In this document: positions 17,644 through 26,274 of the stretch, piece by piece | Numbering within the stretch: the first letter of the stretch is position 1 | How the letters are laid out: each line of letters begins with the position of its first letter | Assembly (NCBI RefSeq): GCF_047275745.1 | Contig: NZ_JBKQWU010000014.1 | Location: forward strand, 1-64,000 | DNA length: 64,000 nt | Reading direction: 5' to 3' | Source: Amaricoccus sp047275745 | GTDB taxonomy: Bacteria; Pseudomonadota; Alphaproteobacteria; Rhodobacterales; Rhodobacteraceae | Position numbers and translations under genes: made by a program | Notes under the pieces: model-generated | The model's input: only the letters and a program-made list of their open reading frames with translations | Told to the model about the DNA's origin: nothing | Databases searched by the model: none

Positions 17644-18702
17644 ATGATCACCGCCCGCGCGGACAAGTTCCCGGCGACGGCCCGCGTCGGCGTCCTGCTC
17701 TCCACCCTGCTCCTCACGGTCGCGGCGGAGGCGCAGCTACCGCGCGACCGGACGCGGATCGTCGGCTCTTCCACGGTCTTCCCCTACTCGCAGGCGGTGG
17801 CGGAGCATTACGTCGGGCTCACCCGCGCGAAGGCTCCGGTGGTCGAGGCGACCGGAACCGGCGGTGGCCTGAAGATCTTCTGCGGCGGCGTGGGAGCGGG
17901 GTTTCCCGACATCACCGGGGCGTCCCGTCCGATGACGGCGTCGGAGTACCGCGACTGCGCCTCCAACGGCGCCGCCGATCTGACGGAGGCGCTGATCGGG
18001 GACGACGCGCTCAGCCTCACCCAGTCCGTCGACGGACCGCCGCTCGAACTCACCCGGCGGGATCTCTTCCTCGCCCTCGCGGCCGAGGTGCCTGTGAACG
18101 GGGAGGTGGTCGCCAATCCCTACCGAAGCTGGCGCGACATCCGCCCGACCCTGCCCGACATGCCGATCGCGGTCTTCGGCCCGCCCCCGACCTCCGGCAC
18201 GCGGGACGCGCTGATCGGCCTCGTCATGCAACCGGCCTGCGAGGGTTTCGCCGAGATCCGCGCGCTCGATGACGGGCGGCGGGCCGAGGTCTGCGCCCGG
18301 CCGCGGCGAGACGGCGGCTTCATCGAGGCGAGTGAAAACGATAACGTCATCGTGCGGCGTATCGTGTCGGACCCCGGCACGGTCGGCATCTTCGGCTTCC
18401 CCTTCCTGCACGAGAACCACGACATGTTGCGCGGCATTCCGATCGACGGCGTCGAGCCCAGCGCCCGGACGCTGAGGGACGGGACCTATCCGCTCACCCG
18501 GCCGCTCTTTCTCTATATCAAGAACGCGCACCGGGCGGTGATCCCGGGCATGGAGGCGTTGCTGGGCGAGTATCTCTCCGAGGAAGCGATCGGACCCGAG
18601 GGCTATCTCGCCGAGCGGGGGCTCGTTCCGCTCGACGCGGCGGAGCGCCGGACGGTTCGCACCCGCGTCGCCGGGCACGCGCGGATCGCGCGGTTCGAAT
18701 AG
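17644..18702 (+). CDS. pstS: phosphate ABC transporter substrate-binding protein PstS
   Basis: Periplasmic high-affinity phosphate-binding protein, 352 residues. A signal peptide (about 1-31, ending VAAEAQ) precedes RIVGSSTVFPYSQAVAEHY, the phosphate-binding N-terminal loop of this family; TGTGGGLKIFCGG and PDITGASRPM follow. A strong GGAGGAA ribosome site precedes the ATG. Preceded by a Pho box and followed after 7 bp by pstC, so it opens the pst operon. Confidence 0.93.
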   Translation: MITARADKFPATARVGVLLSTLLLTVAAEAQLPRDRTRIVGSSTVFPYSQAVAEHYVGLTRAKAPVVEATGTGGGLKIFCGGVGAGFPDITGASRPMTASEYRDCASNGAADLTEALIGDDALSLTQSVDGPPLELTRRDLFLALAAEVPVNGEVVANPYRSWRDIRPTLPDMPIAVFGPPPTSGTRDALIGLVMQPACEGFAEIRALDDGRRAEVCARPRRDGGFIEASENDNVIVRRIVSDPGTVGIFGFPFLHENHDMLRGIPIDGVEPSARTLRDGTYPLTRPLFLYIKNAHRAVIPGMEALLGEYLSEEAIGPEGYLAERGLVPLDAAERRTVRTRVAGHARIARFE

Positions 18703-18709
18703 GCTCGCC

Positions 18710-20110
18710 ATGGACGGGTATTTCTTCCTCGCGATCCTCACGCTCTCCTTCGCGGCCTATCTCACCGGCCGCGCGACGGCGCGCCGCTTCGCCGACGGTC
18801 GGGGGGATGCCGGTCGGGGGGATCGGGCCGAAGTCCATTCGACTCCCGCCTATCACGGCGCCTTCGTCGCGATCTGGGTCGGGCTGCCCGCGCTGGTCCT
18901 CACGCTGCTCTGGACCATGGCGGAGGGGCCGGCCATCGACGCCCTGCTCGCGCGGACCCTGCCGGCGGAGATGACGGCGGGGCTCCACGCCGACGATCTC
19001 GGCCTCCTGCTCGCCGAGATCCACAACGTCGCCGCGGGGCGAATCCTGACGCCGCCCGGCCCCGGGGTCATCGAAGCGGCGGCGCGGCTCTCCGACTGGG
19101 CCTGGCTCGCGCGGGTCGCGATGTTCGTCACCGTGCTCGCCGCGATGGTCCTCTGCGCCTTCGTCGCGCGCGCCCGGCTCGGCCCGCGGTTCCGCGCACG
19201 CGAGCGGGTCGAAGCCACGCTCTCGGTCTTCATGATCCTTTGCGCGGGCGTGGCACTCGTCACCACGCTCGGCATCATCGTCTCGCTCACCCGCGAGGCC
19301 GCCGCCTTCTTCCGCTACGTTCCACCGCGCGAGTTCCTGTTCGGCCTCGACTGGGAGCCGGGGACCGCGATCAGGAGCGACCAGATCGCGGCGGAGGGCG
19401 CGTTCGGGGCGGTGCCGGTCTTTCTCGGAACGCTACTGATCGCCACGATCGCGATGGCGGTCGCGGTGCCGATCGGCCTCCTGTCGGCGATCTATCTCGT
19501 CGAATACGCCGCGCCGCGGTTCCGGCGGGTCGCGAAACCGACGCTCGAGATCCTCGCCGGGGTCCCGACCGTGGTCTACGGCTTCTTCGCGGTGCTCGTC
19601 GTCGCGCCGGCGATCCGCCAGACCGGCTCGCTCATGGGGCTCGCGACCTCGCCGAACTCGGCGCTGGCCGCCGGGCTGGTGATGGGGGTCATGATCATCC
19701 CCTTCATCTCGTCGCTCTCCGACGATGCGCTGCGCGCCGTGCCGCGCGCGCTCCGCGACGGATCGCTCGCCATGGGAGCGACACCGGCGGAGACCATGAT
19801 CCGGGTCATGCTGCCCGCCGCCCTGCCCGGGATCGCGGGCGGCATCCTGCTCGCCTTCAGCCGGGCGATCGGCGAGACGATGATCGTCGTGATGGCGGCC
19901 GGGCTCATGGCCACGCTGACGATCAACCCGCTCGATTCCGTGAGCACCGTCACCGCGCAGATCGTGACGATGCTGGTCGGCGATACCGCCTTCGACGGCC
20001 CGAGGACCCTCGCCGCCTTCGCGCTCGGCCTCGTGATCTTCATCGTCACGCTGACGCTCAACACGATCGGCCTTCTGGTCGTGCGCCGATACCGCGAGAG
20101 CTACGAATGA
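18710..20110 (+). CDS. pstC: phosphate ABC transporter permease PstC
   Basis: Inner-membrane channel subunit of the phosphate importer, 466 residues, longer than the E. coli type (about 320) as is usual for the alphaproteobacterial long form. The N-terminal half has three helices and a periplasmic region; the BPD-type permease domain covers about 235-455 with the EAA-type loop DGSLAMGATPAETMIRVMLPAALPG. A 15-bp in-frame duplication lies near residues 30-39 (GRGDAGRGD). The stop overlaps the pstA start (ATGA). Confidence 0.93.
   Translation: MDGYFFLAILTLSFAAYLTGRATARRFADGRGDAGRGDRAEVHSTPAYHGAFVAIWVGLPALVLTLLWTMAEGPAIDALLARTLPAEMTAGLHADDLGLLLAEIHNVAAGRILTPPGPGVIEAAARLSDWAWLARVAMFVTVLAAMVLCAFVARARLGPRFRARERVEATLSVFMILCAGVALVTTLGIIVSLTREAAAFFRYVPPREFLFGLDWEPGTAIRSDQIAAEGAFGAVPVFLGTLLIATIAMAVAVPIGLLSAIYLVEYAAPRFRRVAKPTLEILAGVPTVVYGFFAVLVVAPAIRQTGSLMGLATSPNSALAAGLVMGVMIIPFISSLSDDALRAVPRALRDGSLAMGATPAETMIRVMLPAALPGIAGGILLAFSRAIGETMIVVMAAGLMATLTINPLDSVSTVTAQIVTMLVGDTAFDGPRTLAAFALGLVIFIVTLTLNTIGLLVVRRYRESYE
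18797..18826. repeat. 15-bp tandem duplication inside pstC
   Basis: GGTCGGGGGGATGCC is followed by GGTCGGGGGGATCGG. The pair encodes a duplicated Gly-Arg-Gly-Asp stretch in the first cytoplasmic loop and keeps the frame. Confidence 0.65.
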
Positions 20111-21408
20111 GCCCGGCGAGATCACATCCGGCACCCGTCCCCGCCCACGGTCGCGACCGCGAGGCCGCCGCCGCGCGACGCCGCCGCCGGCACCGCGCCG
20201 ACCGGCGGCTGCGGCGCCTCGGCCTCGGCGCGATCGCGCTTGCCATCGGTCTCCTCGGGCTGCTGGTCGCGACACTGGTCGTCACCGGCGCTCCCGCCCT
20301 GACGCAGACCAGCCTGCGCGTCGCCTTCGCCATCCCGGCCGATGAGGTCGACCCCGCCGATCCAGGCGCCACCGACTATGGCAGGATCGTGCGCGCCGGC
20401 GTCGCCGCCATGCTGCCGGAGCCGCCGCGCACCGCGGCCGAGCTTCGCGAGGCGGGCGCGATCGTCACGCCCAACACGCAATTCGTTCTGCGGGACGCCG
20501 TGATGGCCGATCCGGCGCTGATCGGGGGCAGCGTGACCCTCACGGTTCCGGTCGCGGATGCCTACGACCAGTTGAACAAGGGCCTGACCTCGCGCGACAC
20601 GCCCGCCGAGCGGCGCAGGCTCTCCGACCGGCAGATCGGCTGGTTCGACGCGCTGAAGGCTTCCGGCGCGGTCAGCCAGCCGCTGAACTGGGGACTTCTC
20701 TTCAATCGCGACAGCCACCTGCCGGAGACCGCCGGACTGGCCGGGGCGATCGCGGGCTCGTTCTACACGCTGCTGGTCTGTTTCCTCGTGAGCTTTCCGA
20801 CCGGAATCGCCGCGGCGGTCTGGCTCGAGGAATTCGCGCCGAGGAACCGCCTGACCGACGCGGTCGAGATCAACATCAACAATCTCGCGGCGGTACCCCC
20901 GATCATCTTCGGCCTGCTCGGCCTCTCGGTCTTCATCGGCGCCTTCGGGCTGCCCCGCTCCGCGCCGCTGGTCGGCGGGCTCGTCCTGAGCCTGATGACG
21001 CTGCCGACGATCATCATCGTCACCCGGGCCGCGCTCCGCGCGGTGCCGCCCTCGATCCGCGAGGCCGCGTACGGCGTCGGCGCGTCGAGGCATCAGGTGG
21101 TGCTCCACCACGTCCTCCCCCTCGCCCTTCCCGGCATCCTGACCGGAACCATCATCGGCCTCGCCCACGCGCTCGGCGAGACCGCGCCGCTGCTCCTGAT
21201 CGGCATGAACGCCTTCATCACCGATCCGCCGGGCGGCATCCTCGAAGCCTCCACCGCGCTGCCAACGCAGATCTACATCTGGGCCGACAGCCCCGAGCGG
21301 GGCTTTGTCTCGCGGACCTCGGCCGCTATTCTGGTGCTGCTCGGGTTCCTGCTCCTGATGAACGCGGTCGCGGTCTTCCTGCGCCAGCGGCTCGAGCGGA
21401 CGTGGTAG
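20107..21408 (+). CDS. pstA: phosphate ABC transporter permease PstA
   Basis: Second channel subunit of the phosphate importer, 433 residues. It begins with an arginine-rich cytoplasmic stretch (about 1-40), one helix, then a long periplasmic insertion (about 65-200), then the permease domain with NNLAAVPPIIFGLLGL and the EAA-type loop EAAYGVGASRHQVVLHHVLP. The ATG overlaps the pstC stop by 4 bp. A much longer open frame upstream is antisense-like spill-over of pstC and not part of the gene. Confidence 0.92.
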   Translation: MSPARSHPAPVPAHGRDREAAAARRRRRHRADRRLRRLGLGAIALAIGLLGLLVATLVVTGAPALTQTSLRVAFAIPADEVDPADPGATDYGRIVRAGVAAMLPEPPRTAAELREAGAIVTPNTQFVLRDAVMADPALIGGSVTLTVPVADAYDQLNKGLTSRDTPAERRRLSDRQIGWFDALKASGAVSQPLNWGLLFNRDSHLPETAGLAGAIAGSFYTLLVCFLVSFPTGIAAAVWLEEFAPRNRLTDAVEININNLAAVPPIIFGLLGLSVFIGAFGLPRSAPLVGGLVLSLMTLPTIIIVTRAALRAVPPSIREAAYGVGASRHQVVLHHVLPLALPGILTGTIIGLAHALGETAPLLLIGMNAFITDPPGGILEASTALPTQIYIWADSPERGFVSRTSAAILVLLGFLLLMNAVAVFLRQRLERTW

Positions 21409-21421
21409 GGAACCACCGCCG

Positions 21422-22222
21422 ATGAACCAGACCTTTCAGGCAAGCGCCACACTGGCCGACGGCGGGTCCGCGAAGATCTCGACGCGGGGCCTCGATGTCT
21501 TCTATGGCACGAAACAGGCGCTGTTCGGGATCGACCTCGAGATCCCCCGCAACCAGGTCACGGCGCTCATCGGCGCCTCGGGCTGCGGCAAGTCCAGCTT
21601 CCTGCGCTCGATCAACCGGATGAACGACACGGTGCCCGAAGCGCGGGTCAGGGGTAAGGTCCTGCTCGACGGGGAGGATGTCTACGATCCGAAGGTCGAT
21701 GTGGTGGAACTGCGCGCCCGGGTCGGCATGGTGTTCCAGAAGGCCAATCCCTTCCCGAAATCGATCTTCGAGAACGTGGCCTACGGGCCGCGAATCCACG
21801 GCATGGCCCGCTCGAAGGCCGAACTCGGCGATATCGTGATCGGTTCGCTCCGGCGCGCGGGCCTCTACGACGAGGTGAAGGACCGCCTCGGCGACCGCGG
21901 CACCAGCCTCTCGGGCGGGCAGCAGCAGCGGCTCTGCATCGCCCGCGCCATCGCCACCCGGCCCGAGGTGCTGCTGATGGACGAGCCCGCCTCGGCGCTC
22001 GACCCGATCGCGACCGCGGTGATCGAGGAACTGATCGACGAGCTTCGGCGGAACTACACCATCGTGATCGTCACGCATTCGATGCAGCAGGCGGCGCGGG
22101 TGAGCCAGCGGACCGCCTTCTTCCACCAGGGCCGGCTCGTCGAGGAGGGACCGACGGAGCAGATCTTCTCGCTCCCCCGGCACAAGCGGACCGAGGATTA
22201 CATCACGGGCAAGGTGGGCTGA
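21422..22222 (+). CDS. pstB: phosphate ABC transporter ATP-binding protein PstB
   Basis: ATPase that drives phosphate import; 266 residues. Walker A is GASGCGKSS at about 51-59, the signature is LSGGQQQRLCIARAI near 162 and Walker B is VLLMDEPASALDP near 182; GSLRRAGLYDEVKDRL and VTHSMQQAARVSQRTAFF are PstB-specific. It ends the operon: no phoU or phoB follows, which is unusual because pstSCAB is often continued by phoU-phoB in this group. Confidence 0.96.
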   Translation: MNQTFQASATLADGGSAKISTRGLDVFYGTKQALFGIDLEIPRNQVTALIGASGCGKSSFLRSINRMNDTVPEARVRGKVLLDGEDVYDPKVDVVELRARVGMVFQKANPFPKSIFENVAYGPRIHGMARSKAELGDIVIGSLRRAGLYDEVKDRLGDRGTSLSGGQQQRLCIARAIATRPEVLLMDEPASALDPIATAVIEELIDELRRNYTIVIVTHSMQQAARVSQRTAFFHQGRLVEEGPTEQIFSLPRHKRTEDYITGKVG

Positions 22223-22273
22223 GGCCCGCCGCCGTCCTGTCTCCCGTCTCGCCCGCCAGTTCCCGCCGCGAGC

Positions 22274-22957
22274 TCACCGCGGGGCATAGGCGGCGAGAAA
22301 GGTCGCGACGATCTCCCGCGCCCGGCTCAACGCTTCTTCCTCGCCCGGCGACGGATGGCCCGCGAGGATCGAGCGGGTGACGACCGGATGCTGGCAGAGC
22401 GCGCCGAACTGCCAGGCGGCCGTGTCCATGTCACCGGCGGCCAGTTCCCCCCTCGCCTGCCGTTCGGCGAGAAACCGCGCCAGTCGCCGCGCACCATGAT
22501 CCGGGCCGGCCTCGTAGAGCTGGCGGCCGATCTCGGGAAACCGCTCCGACGCGCCGATGACGAGGCGCAGGAGCGCGATGTGATCGGGATGCGTGAGCGC
22601 CCGCATGAGCCCGGAGGCGAATGTGATCAGAACCTCCGCGAGAGGACCTTCGGTATCCTCGAGCGTCGGCATCGTGCGTTCGGCGGTCTCGCGCTTCTGC
22701 TCGATGATCAGGGCTTTGAACAGCGCCTCCTTGCTGTCGAAATAGACATAGAGCGTGCCCTTCGACACCTTCGCCGCGCGCGCGATCTGTCCCATGCTCG
22801 CCGCGTCGAAACCGGAGGCGAGGAAACAGTCCCGCGCTCCATCGAGGATCTGGCGACGCTTGAGATTGTCCGCGCGGGTATCGTCGCCTGAATCAGAAGG
22901 CGCATCAGAGGGCGCATCGGAGGGCACGGCGGAGGGCGCTTCGGGCGCGGGATTCAT
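22274..22957 (-). CDS. TetR/AcrR-family transcriptional regulator
   Basis: 227-residue repressor-type protein. Residues about 35-80 form the TetR helix-turn-helix (ILDGARDCFLASGFDAASMGQIARAAKVSKGTLYVYF), the rest a ligand-binding C-terminal domain with ASERFPEIGRQLYEAG. A GAAGGAAAG ribosome site precedes the ATG. The N-terminal 25 residues are a low-complexity Pro/Ser/Asp/Ala repeat coded by 12-bp DNA repeats. Divergent from the efflux pair, with two palindromic operators between, so it probably represses both itself and the pump. The inducer is unknown. Confidence 0.9.
   Translation of the reverse strand: MNPAPEAPSAVPSDAPSDAPSDSGDDTRADNLKRRQILDGARDCFLASGFDAASMGQIARAAKVSKGTLYVYFDSKEALFKALIIEQKRETAERTMPTLEDTEGPLAEVLITFASGLMRALTHPDHIALLRLVIGASERFPEIGRQLYEAGPDHGARRLARFLAERQARGELAAGDMDTAAWQFGALCQHPVVTRSILAGHPSPGEEEALSRAREIVATFLAAYAPR
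22893..22940. repeat. 12-bp tandem repeat coding the TetR N-terminus
   Basis: Four consecutive units: TCAGAAGGCGCA, TCAGAGGGCGCA, TCGGAGGGCACG, GCGGAGGGCGCT. On the coding strand they give the SDAPSDAPSD stretch ahead of the helix-turn-helix. In-frame, degenerate, probably slippage-generated. Confidence 0.7.
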
Positions 22958-23028
22958 CGCGGGATCTTTCCTTCGGAATGAGCCTCAGTATCGCCGATGG
23001 CCTCGGGTCAAGGCCATAGGGATTTGTT

Positions 23029-23045
23029 GACCGAACGGTTCGGTC
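23029..23045. promoter_or_regulatory. palindromic TetR operator 1
   Basis: Perfect 17-bp palindrome GACCGAACGGTTCGGTC (8-bp arms around one base), extendable to 19 bp with flanking T and A. It lies 72 bp upstream of the tetR start. The form matches operators of AcrR/TetR-type repressors. Binding by the adjacent regulator is inferred. Confidence 0.88.
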
Positions 23046-23084
23046 AGCTTGATTTCTGAATTGTACCGCGCTATGTCAAGAGCC

Positions 23085-23101
23085 GACCGAACCGTTCGGT
23101 C
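23085..23101. promoter_or_regulatory. palindromic TetR operator 2
   Basis: GACCGAACCGTTCGGTC, the same arms as operator 1 with the opposite central base, so the two sites are reverse complements of each other. The centres are 56 bp apart, and promoter-like TTGACA and TACAAT hexamers (minus strand) lie between them. It is 104 bp upstream of the emrA-type start. Confidence 0.88.
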
Positions 23102-23205
23102 AATCGGCGAGTCGCTCGGATGCCGGCCGCGCCGCGAAGGACCTCCCCGCGCCTCCGGGCTCCATCCCCCGGGACCGGTATCGAGGCCGCCATAAGGACA
23201 GTGTG

Positions 23206-24474
23206 ATGCCCAAGGATTTCGAGACCCTGCCGTCCGACCGCTCGACGATCGCCAGGTCCGCGCCGGCCGCGGAGACCGGGCCGCGCCTCGACACGGCCGC
23301 CCCCGCGGCGGACATGCCCGCCGACACCCCCGAGACCGGGAAGGCGAAGGGCGGCGCGAAAAGGAAGCTGGTGCTGGGCCTTCTGGCCGTGGCGGCGCTG
23401 ATCGGCGGCGGGTGGTACGGTTACGAATACTGGGCCAACGGCCGCTTCCTGGTCGAGACCGACGACGCCTATGTCCAGGCCGATTTCGCCATTCTCGCGC
23501 CGAAGGTGACCGGCTACGTCGCCTCGGTGCCCGCCGTCGCGAATGCGACGGTCAGGGCCGGCGATCCGCTCGTGATCCTGCGCGACGACGATTACCGCAA
23601 CGCGCTCGCCCTCGCACAATCGCAGCTAGACGCGCAGATCGCGTCGATCAGCCGCATCCAGCTGCAGGCCCAGGCCGGGCAGGCCGCGATCGCCCAGGCC
23701 GAGGCCAAGGTCGCGGCGGCGAACGCGGTGCAGGTGCAGGCCGAGTCCGACCTGCGGCGCTACACCACGCTCGCCCAGACCGATGTCGCCACCGCGCAAC
23801 GACTCGAAGCGGCCCGGGCCGCGGCCGCGACGGCCGATGCCGAGGTGCGGCAGGCCGAAGCGGGCGTGCTGACCGCGAAGGCCGATCTTCAGGTGATCGA
23901 GGCGCAGGCGACCGAGGCCCGGGCGGTGGTCGCCGGCCTGACCGCCTCGCGCGACAAGGCACAGCACGATCTGGAAGACACGGTGCTGCGCGCGCCCGCC
24001 GACGGCGTCATCGGCAATCTCTCCGTGGCCGAGGGCGATTACGTCACGCCGGGCTCGCGGCTGCTCGCGGTGGTGCCGTTGAACCGGGTCTATGTCGAGG
24101 CGAACTTCAAGGAGACGCAGATCGAGAACCTCGTGCCCGGGACCGAGGTCGAGATCGAGATCGACGCCTTCCCCGACCGGTCCTTCGCGGGGACGGTGCA
24201 GGGCGTCTCGCCCGCTTCCGGCTCGGTCTTCAGCCTCCTTCCGCCCGAGAACGCGACCGGCAACTTCACCAAGGTCGTCCAGCGGCTCCCGGTCCGGATC
24301 GCGGTACCTCAGGAAGTCGCGGCCCAGGGCTGGCTCCGGCCCGGCCTCTCGGTGATCGCGATCGCCGACCCGCGCACCAATCCCGCCCCGTCCAGCGCGG
24401 CTGAGGCGCCGGACGGGCTCGACGGCGCGCGGATCTCGTCGAACCAGGCCCCAAACAAGGCCCCGGCGAACTGA
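23206..24474 (+). CDS. HlyD/EmrA-family efflux adaptor protein
   Basis: Periplasmic membrane-fusion protein for a drug efflux pump, 422 residues. A 50-residue cytoplasmic leader, one membrane helix (about 54-71), the first lipoyl half (TDDAYVQADFAILAPKVTGYV), a long Ala/Gln-rich coiled coil (about 135-255), the second lipoyl half (VLRAPADGVIGNLSVAEGDYV) and a beta-barrel (VYVEANFKETQIENLVPGTEV). An AAGGA site precedes the ATG; a GTG one codon earlier is also possible. The EmrB-type transporter follows 102 bp later, so the pair forms an EmrAB-like system. Confidence 0.92.
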   Translation: MPKDFETLPSDRSTIARSAPAAETGPRLDTAAPAADMPADTPETGKAKGGAKRKLVLGLLAVAALIGGGWYGYEYWANGRFLVETDDAYVQADFAILAPKVTGYVASVPAVANATVRAGDPLVILRDDDYRNALALAQSQLDAQIASISRIQLQAQAGQAAIAQAEAKVAAANAVQVQAESDLRRYTTLAQTDVATAQRLEAARAAAATADAEVRQAEAGVLTAKADLQVIEAQATEARAVVAGLTASRDKAQHDLEDTVLRAPADGVIGNLSVAEGDYVTPGSRLLAVVPLNRVYVEANFKETQIENLVPGTEVEIEIDAFPDRSFAGTVQGVSPASGSVFSLLPPENATGNFTKVVQRLPVRIAVPQEVAAQGWLRPGLSVIAIADPRTNPAPSSAAEAPDGLDGARISSNQAPNKAPAN

Positions 24475-24576
24475 CGCCGGGGGTCCCGCCCCGATCCAGC
24501 GGCCCCGATCAGCGTCCCGGGCCAAAGAAGCGCAATCACGCTCGCGGCGAAGACCGGCCGGGCGGAAGGACCCATC

Positions 24577-26127
24577 ATGGCGGAACCAGAGGAACAGGTA
24601 TCGACCCGCAAGCTCATCGCCTTCTTCGCGCTGGTCTTCGGGATGTTCATGGCGATCCTCGACATCCAGATCGTCTCCTCCTCGCTGAGCGAGATCCAGG
24701 CGGGGCTTTCCGCCGCGCCCGACGAGGTGAGCTGGGTCCAGACGAGCTATCTGATCGCCGAGGTGATCATGATCCCGCTCTCGGGCTTTCTGGCCCGGGC
24801 GCTCTCGACGCGCGTCTTCTTCTCGATCTGCGCCGGCGGCTTCACCATCGCGAGCGTGCTCTGCGCCACCGCGACCAATCTCGAGCAGATGATCCTCTAC
24901 CGCGCGCTGCAGGGCTTCATCGGCGGCGGCATGATCCCCTCGGCCTTCGCCGCCGCCTATACCGTGTTCCCGCGCTCGAAACAGCCGATGGTCATGGCGC
25001 TCGTCGGCCTGACCGTGACGCTCGCCCCCACCGTCGGCCCGACCGTGGGCGGCTATCTGACCGAGCTCTTCTCCTGGCACTGGCTTTTCCTCGTCAACGT
25101 CATCCCCGGGATCGCCGCGACGCTCATCGCCTGGACCATGGTGGATTTCGACGAGGCGGAACCGGGGCTGCTCCGCCGCTTCGACTTCATCGGCCTTCTC
25201 TTCATGGCGGTCTTTCTCGGCAGCCTCGAATACGTCGTCGAGGAAGGACAGAAGCACGACTGGTTCGAGGACCGCGGCATCGTGATCTTCACCGTGGTCA
25301 CGGTGGTCTTCGGCGTCCTGTTCTTCTGGCGGGCCCTGACCGCGAAGACGCCGATCGTCGATCTCTCGGCCTTCACGGACCGCAACTTCGCGGTCGGCTC
25401 GATCCTCACCTTCGTGCTCGGCATCGGTCTTTACGGGCTCACCTATCTCTACCCGCTCTATCTCGCCTGGATACGCGGCTATACCGCGCTTCAGATCGGC
25501 GAGACGGTCTTCGTCACCGGCATCTTCATGTTCCTGACCGCGCCCATCGTCGGCGCGCTGATGCGCAAGGTCGACCCGCGCAAGCTGATCTTCGTTGGTC
25601 TCACCGGTTTCGCGCTCTCGTCCTTCGAACTGACACCGATCACGGCGGACTGGGCCTTCGGCGAGCTGTTCTTCCCGCAGGCGCTGCGCGGCGTGTCGCT
25701 GATGCTCTGCATGATCCCGATCAATCAGCTCGCGCTCGGAACGCTGCCGATGGACGGGATCAAGAACGCGAGCGGGCTCTTCAATCTGACGCGCAACCTC
25801 GGAGGCGCGGTTGGGCTCGCGGCGATCAATACCGTGCTTCAAAACCGAAGCGATGTGCATGTGGCACGGCTCGCCGAACATGTGCGCTGGGGCTCGGCGG
25901 TCGCCGAGAGCCGGCTCGCGGAAATCGCCGCCGGGCTCCGGCCCGCGCTCGGCAACCTCGCCGACGCGGCGGCGCTGCGCCAGATCAATGCGATGGTCGG
26001 GCAGCAGGCGCAGGTGATGGCCTTCGCGGATGTCTTCCTGGTGCTCGCGGTCCTCTTCGGCGCGATGGTCTTCCTGGTGCCGCTGGTGCAGAAGCCGCGC
26101 GACGGGGCGGGTGCTCCGGCGCATTGA
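24577..26127 (+). CDS. DHA2-family MFS multidrug transporter (EmrB-like)
   Basis: Proton-driven inner-membrane exporter of 14 helices, 516 residues. The N-terminus FMAILDIQIVSSSLSEIQAGL and the following SWVQTSYLIAEVIMIPLSGFLAR are the DHA2/EmrB signature, and motif C-like GLTVTLAPTVGPTVGGYL lies near residue 150. Partner of the preceding HlyD protein and, by position, under the TetR regulator. The substrate cannot be predicted. Confidence 0.93.
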   Translation: MAEPEEQVSTRKLIAFFALVFGMFMAILDIQIVSSSLSEIQAGLSAAPDEVSWVQTSYLIAEVIMIPLSGFLARALSTRVFFSICAGGFTIASVLCATATNLEQMILYRALQGFIGGGMIPSAFAAAYTVFPRSKQPMVMALVGLTVTLAPTVGPTVGGYLTELFSWHWLFLVNVIPGIAATLIAWTMVDFDEAEPGLLRRFDFIGLLFMAVFLGSLEYVVEEGQKHDWFEDRGIVIFTVVTVVFGVLFFWRALTAKTPIVDLSAFTDRNFAVGSILTFVLGIGLYGLTYLYPLYLAWIRGYTALQIGETVFVTGIFMFLTAPIVGALMRKVDPRKLIFVGLTGFALSSFELTPITADWAFGELFFPQALRGVSLMLCMIPINQLALGTLPMDGIKNASGLFNLTRNLGGAVGLAAINTVLQNRSDVHVARLAEHVRWGSAVAESRLAEIAAGLRPALGNLADAAALRQINAMVGQQAQVMAFADVFLVLAVLFGAMVFLVPLVQKPRDGAGAPAH

Positions 26128-26188
26128 GGGGCGCGGGGCCGGCCGGTCGCGGAGCCGCCCCCCGAAAGCCGCCTCCCGGAATGAAGGT

Positions 26189-26218
26189 GGGCCCGTCCGC
26201 GTCTCCGCGGGCGGGCCC
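26189..26218. terminator. hairpin between convergent emrB-like gene and degP
   Basis: A 13-bp GC-rich stem (GGGCCCGTCCGCG with CGCGGGCGGGCCC, one G-T pair) around a TCTC loop, lying between two convergent genes. The following run is only TTCTCGGTT, so it may be a weak intrinsic terminator in either direction. Confidence 0.6.
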
Positions 26219-26274
26219 TTCTCGGTTGGGTTTCGATCTCCAAGGCCTGAGGAAGGTCAGGACCGACGCATCCG

